Shown: positions 26,901 through 38,305 of the stretch, piece by piece
Numbering within the stretch: position 1 is the stretch's first letter
Layout of the letters: the number at the start of each line of letters is the position of its first letter
DNA from: Phorcus lineatus
Lineage: Eukaryota > Mollusca > Gastropoda > Trochida > Trochidae
Direction: 5' to 3'
Assembly (NCBI GenBank): GCA_921293015.1
Contig: OV121094.1
Span: 3,090,764-3,154,763 of the forward strand
Length of the DNA: 64,000 bases
Program-made: the position numbers and the translations under genes
The notes under the pieces: model-generated
What the model was told of the DNA's origin: nothing
Database searches by the model: none
What the model saw: the letters and a program-made list of their open reading frames with translations, nothing else

Positions 26901-27704
26901 TATCAAATTTTCACAAAAACATGTGAAATCAAAGAGTATAAATTAATTCAAAATGAATTCAATATACGCGATACATATCTAGCTTATTTCAAATTGCTTA
27001 AATATCTTCCCAATGAACATATTTCCACTTTGAAAAATCAACACCAGATTCCCCCTATGATCATTCCTGTGCGAAATTGCAACTTATTAGAACGTCTTAT
27101 TCGCTCCGAAGATTGCAAATTCATATACCAACTCTTGTGTGAACAAAATCAGGTCTCATTGGAAATATTATGCCATAAATGGGAAAGCAAAATTAACCAT
27201 GTCATTACGAAAAAGCACATGTCAAAGTGCTTCGAGATTAATCAAAAATCATCTATCGACAACAAAATCCGAAACTTTCAATATCGACTTCTACATAGAA
27301 TAATTGTGACTAAATCTTTTCTATACACTACTGGGCAAAATGATGATCAACGATGCTCTTTATGTGAATGTGAAAATGAAACGATTGAACACTTGTTTTA
27401 TAGCTGCTATAAAGTGCAGTTACTTTTAGAAAACTGTTGGATATGGTTTGAAAATGAAACCGGTCATAATATTGATTTTAATCTCTTCTCATTTCTTCTT
27501 GGCGACCCCAACGAAAGCATTCTTGTCAACTTTCTATTTACTATCACTAAAAAGTACATCTACAGATGTAAGTGTATGACCAAAGAATTAAACTTTAAAC
27601 ATTTAAAGAACATTATAAAGTTTCACTATGATGTTGAAAAATATATATTTGGTGAAGATAATGAAATTTTTTTGAAGAAGTGGACTGGCTGCTTCTCTAC
27701 TTAA
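23940..27704 (+). CDS. LINE ORF2 protein: endonuclease and reverse transcriptase
   Basis: A 1254-residue open frame. Residues about 1-230 form an APE-type endonuclease with ISKNARGL, FLQETH, LAGDWNVV, SRLDYFLIS and SDHSY at the catalytic positions. The reverse transcriptase spans about 480-790, with KSPGSDGF, VDFEKAFDTIEW, GCRQGDPVSPYLF and the catalytic FQYADDTNF. Near the C-terminus is CSLCECENETIEHLFYSC, a Cys/His cluster usual in such elements. It should nick the target and copy LINE RNA into it. The length and motif order are complete with no internal stop, so it may be functional. The A-rich strand bias and lack of introns mark it off from host genes. Confidence 0.95.
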   Translation: MADLTIISKNARGLQSDAVKRRDLFNFLKSKKSSIIFLQETHSTINNEQTWAAEWGFRAYFSHGTSNSAGVMILIKNNFDYHVHEIINDENGRFIILDIDVEDTRMSIVNLYGPNPDSPDFFTKLMSQLVQLPGSPILAGDWNVVQDYNLDTFNYKHKNNLQANNAIKEMKDKLELVDPWRFLNPDKTQFTWRQKSPIKQSRLDYFLISEDLLPIVKKCSIGISYKSDHSYISLELSMKPVERGPGYWKFNSLLLHDTQYAKLVKDVIQQTVNECYVSGDPSDLEDVKYNINDQTFFELLKMKIRGETISYSITKNKENKKREILLEEIVRNLESHSYDLSNDDKNKLESSKELLENLRTEKIKGIIFRSKAKWSEDGEKNTEYFLNLEKRNYVNKSMCEIITPQNKSLTSKEDILKESSKFYEKLYSSNHDPNWTDNLNTFTDIDVKLSNDQRESCEGNISPEECSAVLKHMENKKSPGSDGFTVEFYKFFWKDIKFPLIRSIRYAYEHETLSTFQRQGIITCIPKDSRDRRYLKNWRPITLLNVDYKIASGVIASRMKQVLPTIISETQTGFLKNRFISENTRLLYDLMNHCEVNEIPGLLVTVDFEKAFDTIEWDFIDKALETFNFGISFRKWIKIFQNNIVSAMINAGNISEYFNLGRGCRQGDPVSPYLFIICAELLSISIKKNKKINGINVNGVEYCIFQYADDTNFTLDGSETSLSELIDILKKFAACSGLNINYDKSMLIWIGSKKNSTEKICPHIPLRWSKEPFKILGIIFNVDLQNMINANFEKQFEKARKLLFLWSTRILTLRGKVTIIKSQILPLFTHLFTSLPDPDNDFFKRLDTILHRFIWSGKRDKIKRKMLTNDYLHGGLKMTDFRNFNKYLKIKWIKRISTDGLWQNLSKLCLYPCYDLTLFNFQKRGLQRTSKLIKNSFWRNVITSYAELRSDDIPDISSFLETPLMNFVANKDVNFFIRWHDKGLKYVYQIFTKTCEIKEYKLIQNEFNIRDTYLAYFKLLKYLPNEHISTLKNQHQIPPMIIPVRNCNLLERLIRSEDCKFIYQLLCEQNQVSLEILCHKWESKINHVITKKHMSKCFEINQKSSIDNKIRNFQYRLLHRIIVTKSFLYTTGQNDDQRCSLCECENETIEHLFYSCYKVQLLLENCWIWFENETGHNIDFNLFSFLLGDPNESILVNFLFTITKKYIYRCKCMTKELNFKHLKNIIKFHYDVEKYIFGEDNEIFLKKWTGCFST

Positions 27705-27900
27705 CCCTTTCTATCATCTCCTCTATCCTTCCACCTTCTCTCTATCCTCCTTACTTTATCTCTGTCTCCTCATTTCTTTCTTTTTTTATATTAGGTAATA
27801 AGTTTACACACGATGTACATTTAATTACTTATATGAACATTACACGACTCTTCACCACGTAGAGGCGAAGTAAATGTAAAATCGTGGTAAGTTTTGTGTA

Positions 27901-27945
<45 letters not shown>

Positions 27946-29673
27946 TTATACTTGACCTGCTTAACCTTCACATGTTCGGGTAAAAGCCATTGCGTGGATG
28001 TAATTTTAGATTTTGGGTCTTCCCGATGAGGTAATGTCTTTTTCTTGTGCACTCAACTTTGACATCAGCAATATCTTCTGGAAGGGCTCAGTTTACATAT
28101 AAAGTCGTTCCTATATGGAAACTGAATCCAATTACCAAAAGATATATTTTGATAAAACAACGATTTTGAAAATAATTGCAATTATCATACCGATTTTAGT
28201 CAAATAAAGCAAAGGACAAAGATACAGGATATTATTCACAGCAAATTGATTAAAAATTTCAATCTATAGTAACGAGTAAAAGAAGTAGGTGTTATGCCCA
28301 ATACTTTTTTTTTATGGTAGCATGGTAGCTAGCATGGTAGTTTAAAGAATAAAATATTTCAGGAAGACCTGAAGAGTAAATAATATAAATTTGAGTTTAG
28401 AAAAACACATAAAGCTAACATGTATGTTTCGTTCTGAATTTACATTTATCAACCGCTTGTTTTGAATAACATTGTTTAGGCAAAACATAGATTCATAGTT
28501 GAGAGATTTGACAACAACCTTATACTAAAGTTTTATATGCAATACTTTAGCGAACAGAATTTCTGCTGTCATATTTATGACGCAGGGTACATACACATCA
28601 GCCTTGGTTGTGGAGATATCAAAGTAGTATTGCTTTTGAAGGTCATATATGCTTTATATAACTTTATCAATGCTCACCATCGAAGAGAACTTAATGTGTT
28701 TAGTATTGTCATAATATGACAGAATATTTAGAAATGTTGATTTTTATCTAAATCTGTAATATAAACAATTAGTATATTTTAGTGGGGACTGCATGGTGAG
28801 TGTATGTAATGTATTTTTGTGAACATTGGTTGAAGACGTATGCAAAGTCATATATCCTTGCTGTTAATTCAACGACTTGTGTAACAGTTGAATTGTGTTG
28901 TGGATGGATGATCTTGAACGATATATTGGAAATTAAACATATTTTTAAAAAGGAAGATCCATTTTTGGTTGAAAGTGTTTGAGAGATCAGAATCAGACTT
29001 ATTGTAATTGAGACGTGTGGATTCTGCTCATTCATTCAGCTTTTGTTTGACTTTCTGTGAAATTTACATCATCACATAGGATACATGCACACTCATCATA
29101 AGTACAAGCCAACAGTACACTGTAAATAAGTTAATGACCTCATTTCCAGTATAATTTATATATCTTTAATGACCCTTAACGTCATCAAATATTTAAATTA
29201 TGACAATCAGTGGGAAAATATCAAAATTATGCGTTGCATGATTAAACAGGTGGCCATACTGTAATCACCTGCCCCAGCTATGCTTGAACGAGTCGGTGCA
29301 AACTGGAAAGCAACTCCAAAACATTGAAAAGAGATGTGAATTATACATAATGACAATGATGAAAAAAGGCTACTTTCTGAATCAAATAACAACAAACAGT
29401 TAATAGAATTAGGCTTTTGAATACTAGATGGTTATAGACGGGACACTGACATTGCACAACCTATGTCCCATCCAGTTTTATTTCCTACGAATGCCATTAC
29501 GCTTTCCAAACGTAGACAGATAGAGTGAAATTAATTATAGTATATTCCTGAACATTAATATGGATCTGTACTAAATATGTATCGTTATAATCACCAATTA
29601 GTCTAAAAAAACAAAGACACGTACCTGTATTTGCCGTGTACTCTAGACCCGTATGTGATATGGATATGAATAA

Positions 29674-29693
29674 GGGGGGGGGGGGGGGGGGGG
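29674..29693 (+). repeat. 20-base G run
   Basis: Unbroken G run inside a small block (about 29575-29730) that copy A lacks. It may be the tail of a small insertion. Confidence 0.9.
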
Positions 29694-30140
29694 TTATTTA
29701 TAGAACAGCAAGTTACGCAGAGAAGGCGATCTATTTGCGTCACCTCTAAATTTTGCTGCTGTTTTGTTTATAAAACATAAAATGAAACTCATAAGGCAAC
29801 CCTAAATTAAGGGAATATTCTCTTTATCTTTGTAACCTTAAAGAAGTGAGTGAGTTGGGGTTAAAAGCCGCTTTCAAGATTATTTCACTTTTACACCCCT
29901 TGGGAAGTTATTTCCTTTGTTTTATTTGAAGGTTACATGGCATAACCACCATGTGCTCAGGTTGGTTATCTCATAACTAACATGGTCGGTTATGAGTGAG
30001 TACATGAGTTGGGGTTTAACGTGTTTTTCTAACATTTCATATATTAAACACCTGTCGGTTATGAGATGTTCAATGTGTACAAACAGATTGACTTGTAAAA
30101 TTTAGAAATTTCAACAAGTTAGAAATTTAAGATTTATAAA

Positions 30141-30214
30141 GGGCGTAAGTGTGATTCGAACCCGGGACTTCTCTATTGTTAAGCAACACCTCTACCACTT
30201 GAGCTAACAAACCC
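30141..30214 (-). repeat. tRNA-derived sequence (SINE head), not an intact tRNA
   Basis: On the minus strand it has an A-box-like TAGCTCAAGTGGTAGAGG and a B-box GGTTCGAATC at tRNA-like spacing over 74 bases, starting GGG and ending CCC. The anticodon and T stems do not pair properly, so this is a pol III promoter relic rather than a working tRNA. Confidence 0.6.
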
Positions 30215-30483
30215 ATGTCAGCCGAGGTACTTTTTGTTGTGTCAAGTCTACACTGATTTCCCCCTGTGTGTGTGTGTGTGTATATATATATATGTAAAAG
30301 GTTTTGTATACTTTTAAAGTAAAGGGTCTAGTTTTTAGCTTTAGAATCTAAAACAGGCGTTTATTGTAAATATTCTATGTGACTCGTTCGGTCAGAAAAC
30401 ATAAAGCCGCAAAGTGTTAAAATACAACGTTTATAAATGCAATATATATGAATAATTCAATTCAAAAGTATTTTACGAATGTT

Positions 30484-30615
30484 CCGCGGGAGTGTAAGCC
30501 AAATAATGACCTGATTGCCACGCGTTATGGCAATAAACGCGGCTCGAGCTACGCCCTCGCGAGTTTATTTGCCATAACCGCTCGGCACCAGGTCATTATT
30601 TACTACATATCGCGG
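30484..30615. repeat. GC-rich palindrome
   Basis: Arms of about 60 bases, 30484-30542 and 30556-30615, are imperfect inverted copies. Both contain AAATAATGACCTG and TTATGGCAA-type blocks and end in CCGCG. It would fold into a long hairpin, the look of a fold-back MITE, and it ends one base before the right target duplication of the larger insertion. Confidence 0.75.
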
Positions 30616-33600
30616 CTGTAATCTTAAAGAACCAATAACATAAGATTACATACACCTCAAACAATAAGTACGTTGTTCTTATCTGTTGATTTCCAAGTAT
30701 ACGGTTTATTTACCCGTCCATGATTTGGGTCAAGATCCGAGGCTTCCATTTGTAATATTTTCCATGGGAAGAAATAAACCATGAAAACGAGGTTTGCTTT
30801 CAAATTGAAAACTGACTTCTAAATGATTGGTATGTTGATGACAGAAGTCAATCTCCACATATTAGGAGTGGCCTGAATATGACTTGTGTAAATTTATATT
30901 TGATACATGTATTTCGTACTTGTTAAGTGCATTTTTAGGTCAGATTTTGGAAGGTATCATGCTAAGTTTGAAAATATGTATGTCACATATGTGAACTTGT
31001 AGACTCGGTGACATTGCTCGAATAATATGCTGACATAGCGATATATTATGCGTCTTTTGATGTTCACATTTTATCTTCACTTTCATACTACTTTTGGCAT
31101 TTTACAGTTTCAAGAAATATTTTTTTGATCAGATTTTCATGTTAAATTTACAACATTTTTCATATATATCATTTCAATTTACCATTTATAGCTATGGGTG
31201 TGTCCGTCATTAAAGTGTTCGTAGCCTAGACCACTTCTCTGCTGCCTACAATACACCGTGTCTTTAAAACGTGACACGGGGTTTTGGACACTTAGTATTG
31301 TGGAAACTAGAAATAAATTCATGTCATGAACTAGTCATGTGCTCGCTGTATGAAAGCCTACTCGACAAAATCAACATTTACTAAAAGCATTGTAAGCTTC
31401 AATGCGTTAACTTAAGTACTAGGGTTACTTTACAGGCTCACGATCAGTTTACACTCTTTACGAGGAGAGACTTGTACCTTCAAACTTACAGAGACCGTCT
31501 TTTTCTAGGAAGGATGAAACGTTACAAGGGCTTTGTTCATGGTTATTTTCCTTCGTACTCTGTTGTGTTAAAACTCGACATACCTGTACCAAATGTTTCT
31601 TGAAAATGGAAACATTTTTTCACATATCTATTTGTCCAGAGATCTACAATAATATCTATGCATGTAACACGAATAAACATGCGCTCAAATTACATTTTTA
31701 AAATAGATTTTCCTACATAAATGTGATATTGAAACAATAAGATTTTGATCACCTCAAAGGCAATTAATTGATAAGAAATTAACAATAATGATTACTGGAG
31801 TATATTTGTTACAAGGATGAAATTTAGTACTCTTTACTTGTATGCCAATTACACATAAATTACGAATAGAATTTATTGTGATAACCAAATGGTGGTATTC
31901 AACAAAATAAATGGAATACCTTGCTATATTCTATCTTATTAAATAATATCTTTTTGCTTTCGAAATAGATATGTGAAAGTTGGTTAACAACCTACATTTC
32001 GGATAAAACAAACAAAAACTATCATAGGTTAAGCTTGTGTGAAAATAATATCAGAAATGTTCTTGATATACTTCGTTATCATGACAAGTTTAATTCGTTG
32101 CTAAAAGACATGTCGAAGGTATGTCAAACATTTCATGATCAAATCACTTGATGTGACTCTGAATAAGAGAAAGGATCAGCGGATATCACTTTACTTCCTG
32201 GTATATAATTTATCGATCTCCTCGAACGCTTTTAAGGGTATGAAAAGAGCGTGGCATGGGTCCTATATTTTTAGATCAAAAAGATCGTATGGCACACTGG
32301 TATGGTAAGTTAACATGCTACTCCTTAACAACCAAACATTTATCCATGGTTATACAAATATTGCAGACACAAACATTAAAAGTCATGCCTATAGATTTTA
32401 GAAGCCAAAGCTATATATGAAAATTCATAATGATATAAAACGAACAAGGTAAAGTCCGAAATAAATTTTTATTCCTTATACACTAATTTTGAACACCAAT
32501 TCAATCACTGTAAATAAAATCATGCAAGAAAGCCATTTGACTAAAATAAGACCAAAAATTATTAATAATTGAATAATTAATAATAATTTTTAAAAATAAA
32601 TAAATAGAAAATTGTACAAATCTGGGATTTATGTGAAGTTTCATATGAGGAAATATGATATGTTTATTCACAAATATAATGATACACTATTTATTCGGTA
32701 TCTTATTCATACTGTCCAATAGATGCACGGTAAGGACATCACACAATGATAATTTTTGTAATCAAAGAAAGAGAAATGTCATATTCTTGTTACCAAAATA
32801 AAACATTTACTCCCAAAAGTAACAAATATCTTCTCATGCTTGTTTCCATTCTGCCCCGGCAGATATAGCTCCGTCATAAATTTCTATACAACTCCTGTCT
32901 TAATAACTATAAGATTAGGCTGAGTAGAGTTCGTATATCAACGGAGGAATAGTATTGACGGAGCTACTTCAGTGGGGAGAGAATGGTTTCAGGTTCTAAA
33001 ATATACCAATTTTGGAAATAAACCAACTTTTCATATAGATATCTTTTGAAATATTAATCATGTCGATCGTTAAAAATAACAACTCTCCGAGGAAAAACAA
33101 ATACAAAAAATAAGAAATAAAAAAAAGGGTAAATGCAAGATTACATGGTCCTATATATTATATATAACAAACATAAAAATGCAAAACTTTACAAACATAC
33201 ACGTGTACAAATTTTGTGGAGTGTGAATAGTGAAGCCAAATCTAAGTGAAGTATCTGATGAATAGCACGAATATAGGTGTCGGAACTTGTCTTAATACTT
33301 TCTGATCTTCCTCTGTATATTCGTATTTTTAAAATGCTTAACTTTGACACGCCAATTCAAGAGAAAATAGATGAAAAAGAGGCCTTGCCCATACATATAG
33401 AAAATTGCATATGAATTTCAAATCATGCAGATAGAAGATGTAATATGGAAACATCAATGTCATACAAGAAATATGAAAATTAAGTGTTGAGTATGCGCTT
33501 ATGTAGTTTATATCTCACAGTCAACTCCTTGCGAAACATTCTCGAAAGTTAGGAGTAAAACTTAATGACATATAACAAAAATAAATTCAAGGTATTTTCC

Positions 33601-33946
33601 CTAAGACGTCCCTTTTTCGCAAAACATTGATTTGGGGAAAAAAGTATATTTCAATGTTATTACAAGAAATCACCTATTGGCCATGGGCGTGTTCAATTAA
33701 GAGGCATTTTTTATCAGTATTACTCATCAAAACTTGTTTTCATATTTCTGATTTTGAAAGATAGTTTTGTTTGTTGAAAACTAGTATTTCAAATAATGTA
33801 TATATGGTAACAGCACCTTCCACCTGATTACTCATTTTACTTCAGTTATGTCACTTCTTATCTACAATATCAATATCGTACACAAAAACTGCAAATAATT
33901 TTTTCACATATGTTTTCCATGAAAAACATGGTATTCATATACATTG

Positions 33947-34049
33947 TACTGGACAAAATTACTAAGGAATATTTTGAATTTTGAAATTAATAATACTAAT
34001 TCTTGACACTATGAAATATTCCAATATGCCTAACATAATTTGTCCAGTA
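33947..34049. repeat. imperfect inverted repeat, hairpin-forming
   Basis: The left arm begins TACTGGACAAA with GGAATATTTT further in. The right arm holds GAAATATTCC and ends TTTGTCCAGTA. It fits a degraded short MITE. Confidence 0.55.
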
Positions 34050-34280
34050 TATTGAATTCAGATATGTTATCTTGCAAATGCTAAAATTTTATTTATCAAA
34101 CATACAGGATATGCACACGCGTTGAAAATCAAATAAAATGCAAACTTTAAACTCGGATACCATACAAATACACATTTAGTAGTACTTTTTAGAGTCGTTT
34201 TCATATTCTGTTCTGTTTCGAATCAAACTATGAAAATATATATATAATGCATCCCACAACATAACATAACAGAAATCAAC

Positions 34281-34501
34281 GTTTAGTCTGAAAACCCTGC
34301 TTAAGCTTAAAATCAAACATACATACGTGTCATAAATGATATAATGGGAGATTCTAATTCTTAGCCATACAGAACTATCAAAACAAAAACTTTTCCAGAG
34401 AAACCAAATTATTTCCGTCGAAGCAGTAAACTTAAAATCTTAAAAGGTTGTTGTTTTTAATTTTTGATAGTTGCTTTTTACAGGTTGGTTTTCAGACTAA
34501 C
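34281..34501. repeat. about 220-base element with 17-base inverted ends
   Basis: The left end reads GTTTAGTCTGAAAACC and the complement of the right end GTTAGTCTGAAAACC. There is no coding content. It is consistent with a small MITE, but no target duplication is clear. Confidence 0.5.
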
Positions 34502-35022
34502 TATAAACGGCTCTAAATGCATTTACAATGGATTTACTTAAGCATATTCACCGGCCATCGCTCCTTAAAAGTTTCCATGGAAAACCTTGGAACAACTGCT
34601 TTATTGTCAAAAACCATGACGTTTCGGATAATATGATTACTCTTTCATCAGATAGGATGACAATCATATTTTTTACTGTGTTTTTGAAATTTCAGAAATG
34701 TTTGCCCATTGTACAGGTGATTGTCAAAAAAAGGGAGACGTTAACTTTTGACATAGAGTAATTTAATTGTAGATATCATTTGTGCTTACATTTAAAGTTT
34801 TTAATTGGGGGACAATGGTATGTATGAGAAGCGTCAAAAGTCGAAGGTATGCCATCATTTATAGAAGCAGTTTCCTGGTACGTCTCGCTAAACTAATAAC
34901 ATTGTTTTGATAAGAAGAATAACACATTCTTACTTTCGAACTTGTACACCCCTGTCAATATCTATTTTGATTGCCACATTGCCATACAGAATTCTTTAGT
35001 TTAAAAACTTGCTTAAATCTGT

Positions 35023-35096
35023 CGTATATCTCTTTTTTAGACTGATGCTTCTTCGACGCCACGTATATCTCTTTTTTAAACTGATGCTTCTTCGAC
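35023..35096 (+). repeat. 39-base tandem repeat, about two copies
   Basis: Units 35023-35061 and 35062-35096 are near-identical, both containing CGTATATCTCTTTTTT and CTGATGCTTCTTCGAC. Confidence 0.92.
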
Positions 35097-35432
35097 CACA
35101 CCAGCTCTTTCTTGGTTTACGTTACCTTTACACTATCGACTTGTCAATTTTGCTGTTTTGCGATGTCAAGTAGTCAGTAAAGTCGAAGTAAATTATCATC
35201 AATTTTAAAGAATTCGAAATGTTTCCCAGTTATATAGATATATTGTCTTTTTTGGCGAGTGCCTAAAATTAGATGATGCAGAAAATTCAAAGGATTATTT
35301 TATGCTCACAGAAAGATTTTGCTTTAGATGAAGAATCATTTTCAATCACTCACTTTGATAACGTTGAAATATTTCATGGCTTCATGGCATAAAATATCTA
35401 TCTTTGAAAAGTTATCCGCAATATATTTACAA

Positions 35433-38305
35433 TTATTTGAAAGCTTTCGATTGTGTATTTGCGCCCCTGTATTGGTAGACAGTGAAGGATAGAGCGATCG
35501 TCACCATGAAGGTCCAAGGGTCAAAATTCTGAGCAACTGCAAAAGTTGCGACGAAGGAGAAACAGATGAGATGAAATAATCGAAACAGTTCACCCATGGC
35601 AAACTTTGAGGGCTCCTTTTCCAATTCTGAAAAGAAACGGTTTATTTTTTTTTCATCTACAAAAATTTTAAACAAGTTGTTTGATTTTATTCTTGTACAG
35701 TTCTCATTCCAATTTTCCATTACTCAAACGCAAGTTTCTGGTTGTAAACTCATGTTAAAGATCTTATTTTGGCCGAAAGGAAGTGCTTAAGATTAACAAT
35801 AAAACAGCAATGCTTTTTTCTTATCACCTTGATTCTCCCGCTCCTTCTGTTCAGTTTTCCCGTTTACATACGTGTTCACGTTGACTGCTAAATAAAGAAT
35901 CACCTTTATGTAAATTATGTAGACATTCATACAAGAATAAGTTTAGAATTTTTAAGAAATCGTGATTATGCAATTCAAATTGCCTTACTTTGTTTGAAAT
36001 ATGTATTTATATGATATATTGTTAAAGATCACATGTTCAAATAATGTATCCAATAGGAGAGAACATCTAAATGCCTTTAACTACATTTGTATCGTTTGAC
36101 AAAAACACACATTATTTTTTAAACGTCATCTTACTTGTACTTCCGTTGTCGACGCCGGTGGTAAAAGCTGTGTCTGCTTTGCCGTCGTTTGAATTGCCAG
36201 TAACATTTATTCGAGCAGGTTCTGAAGCATGATTTGTTCTACGATGAAATACGAGGTGTCGAAAGAAAACGTCAGAAGTAAGACATAAATGTTTTGTTGC
36301 TTAACGCAATATTTCATGACAAACTGATAGTTAATTAAAGTCTCACCTCACAATAAGTAAAAACCGCTAACCCCGGAGATACAAATGCGTGATAGACATT
36401 TTGTCGTCTTTGCTTCAATGTTTTTAACCGGAATAATTGGTCAATGCATTTCAACAATGCAAGGTTTTTAGGAGCTTTTGATGAAAGTCTTCAGTGGAGA
36501 TTTTGTCTACTTTTCACTGTGTAAATTTCCTTATTTCATAAAGCCTTAATTTCTTTAAAGCAGCTGTTATACTGTGGAGACGTGGACAAATCAGCTTACC
36601 TGATGAATACTTCCGAAGAAGACCAGGCCTCGGTGGATCTGAAATAAAGAAAATGTTTACAGGAACCTTAAATGCATCGTTATACATCAAATTGTCATTA
36701 GGAAGTGAACTTATGAACGGTATGAACAATAATTGTATAAAAACACAGAGAGAAATTGAAATGGAATAACATCCAAAAGACAAGGGTGTTTAAGTATCGA
36801 CAGTTCAAGGTCTTGGTGTGTGCCACCCGGTAAAAGCAGCTTAACAAAACATGAACAATTTTAATAAAGGTTGAAGAAGCATAATCTAAACTTTTGTACG
36901 TGTGTTCCAGTAATTGTCGTCACGCTCTAAGTGGGGTCAACTTTTACAAATCTGGTTGGCACAATGGGCAATTGATGACCTACAATCACTAACCTGTTTG
37001 CTTGTAGATCGCGGAGTCACTGCCTGAGCGATTTGGGCGATTAAATTGTGTAAACCGGAAGTCATCATAGCATGGAAACTCCACACTTTGACCATTTGAT
37101 TCGTACACATCTTTGTTTGGTAGGTTAACTTGGGTTTTCAGTTGGTGTACTTCCGGGTTCTGTGGGTAAACATCATGTAACCTCAACCGTTGGTTCCTTA
37201 TTTTTGTTTATGTGTCAACTGGGTAAGTAAATATAAAGCATTTGATTTGAAGAAATGTTTTTACAATACGATCGAGTTGAATAAACTTTTTACTATTTTT
37301 GATATAACATTTCCGACAAATCAAAATGACTGGTCTTTTCATGAATTTGAAAAGTCTATTTGAATAGTTTAAATGTAATATTGAGCATCATGAGCTTGAC
37401 TTAGAATAATAAATTTAAATCTTCTACACCACAAATGTTTCGAAAGCCATATGCTCCTTAGGGTACTCTTACCTTTAATCTCTGCTGCGAAGCATGCGAT
37501 TGATCTGCTTCAACAACTGTCGTCAGGGGATCTTTATAACAAAAAAAGAAAAGGTAATTTTCAACAGTCAACTTTAGTTTCAGGCATCGCATGATATTTT
37601 GTTAACTGTTCAAATAATAGATATCGAACTTACTTTCACTGCAAGATCGTTGTTTCTTTTTCGACTTCTTCCTGTGTCGTTTTCCTGCAATGTTATGTTG
37701 AAGCATTTTAATATTTTATTGTGCGAGTCAAAACATTTCAAAAAATTATTATAAGGAATCAACGTTTCGCAAACAAGGAAACTATTAAGATGTTTGATAT
37801 CAGAAGAAATATGGTCATGTTTTTATTGCAAGACGTCACACTATAGAACTCACTTTGCCTCTTTGATAACTGTTGATTGTCTTTGAAAGCATCGACAGGA
37901 TGGCTAACAAACTTAATCAAATTTTTCAATGACACTGAAATTGAAACAAACAATGTTGGTTTAACAATGAAAGGACATATGAATTGTTATTTATGTTTTC
38001 CTTTGAATTCAAATTTACTGACATTGAATATATGTGTTAAAATTGGTGATATAACCCATCGTTGATTCATATTCGGTAATGTATACACATTTACATTAAA
38101 GTTTCCCCGCATCAATTAAAAAGATACAAAACATCCAACACGCACATCGATATCAGTCGTACATTTACATCAAACGCAAAAATGTATATGTACATCTTTG
38201 AGCGCTGGTACTTCCTAGTACTTATTAAAAGTTTATTTTTTACCGTAGTTTTCAAACGATTCTCACCCATGTCAGTTCAAGGAGCAATTTTCCAGGAGAG
38301 GTAAA
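35433..38305 (-). CDS. gene 2: spliced gene for a basic, C-terminally membrane-anchored protein with a caspase-prodomain-like motif
   Basis: Nine exons with GT-AG borders and matching phases: 38305-38267 (start codon 38270-38268), 37880-37854, 37684-37634, 37531-37473, 37159-36994, 36638-36600, 36221-36135, 35887-35828, 35626-35433 with stop. The product is 228 residues. Residues 9-22 are strongly basic (KRQRKRHRKKSKKKQR). The middle is polar. Residues 120-154 hold I-x-V-x-G-x-S, K-A-D, G-V and N-T-Y-V-N-G, related to both prodomain repeats of the caspase at 46-52 kb. A charged stretch and two hydrophobic segments (about 178-195 and 202-216) end the protein, so it looks membrane-anchored with a cytosolic N-terminus. 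At exon 7 the inner of two AGs is used, since the outer one gives an early stop. I recognise no known family. Confidence 0.72.

Larger units (their letters stand above)
22088..27943 (+). mobile_element. full-length L1/Tx1-like non-LTR retrotransposon
   Basis: Bounded by a perfect 13-base target duplication, AAACTTTATACTT, at 22075-22087 and 27941-27953. The right copy overlaps the end of a 41-base A-run (27903-27943). Order: 5' UTR of about 320 bases, ORF1, a 760-base spacer, ORF2, 3' UTR of about 200 bases, poly(A). Both frames are open. Intact frames, long poly(A) and perfect target duplication point to a recent insertion, possibly a source copy. ORF2 has an apurinic-like endonuclease and ORF1 an L1-type core; the exact clade needs a tree. 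Confidence 0.93.
29846..30616 (+). mobile_element. 771-base composite insertion with tRNA-like and palindromic parts
   Basis: Flanked by 15-base direct repeats (TGTAACCTTAAAGAA at 29831-29845, and 30617-30631 with one change); copy A has a single target near 18779-18793. It begins GTGAGTGAGTTGGGG, like abundant molluscan SINE heads. It contains a tRNA-like stretch (30141-30214, minus), a short TG/TA microsatellite near 30264-30292 and a GC-rich palindrome (30484-30615). It has no coding frame. The target duplication says the whole block went in as one event, or that later elements nested inside it. Confidence 0.72.
19585..31281 (+). repeat. segmental duplication, copy B
   Basis: Counterpart of copy A, enlarged by insertions absent from A: about 1.1 kb at 19713-20844 with no coding signal, the full-length LINE at 22088-27943, a short block around 29575-29730 with a 20-G run, and the composite insertion at 29846-30616. 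A further block of roughly 150 bases around the LINE (22020-22074 with 27954-28040) also has no match in A. The two copies adjoin with a spacer of about 100 bases, so the arrangement is direct and tandem. Confidence 0.9.
31282..35432. other. no gene seen
   Basis: AT-rich DNA between the duplication and the last exon of gene 2. The open frame at 34528-34761 has no recognisable domain. It holds two small inverted-repeat structures (33947-34049 and 34281-34501) and a tandem repeat at 35023-35096. Part may be gene 2 3' UTR; I found no good poly(A) signal for that gene. Confidence 0.5.

Noticed and set aside
30141..30214. Functional tRNA gene
   Set aside because: A and B boxes are present, but the anticodon and T stems do not pair, and it lies inside a mobile insertion.
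36222..36232. Outer acceptor AG for gene 2 exon 7
   Set aside because: Using it puts a TAA in frame within about 11 codons; the inner AG keeps the frame to the TM exon.
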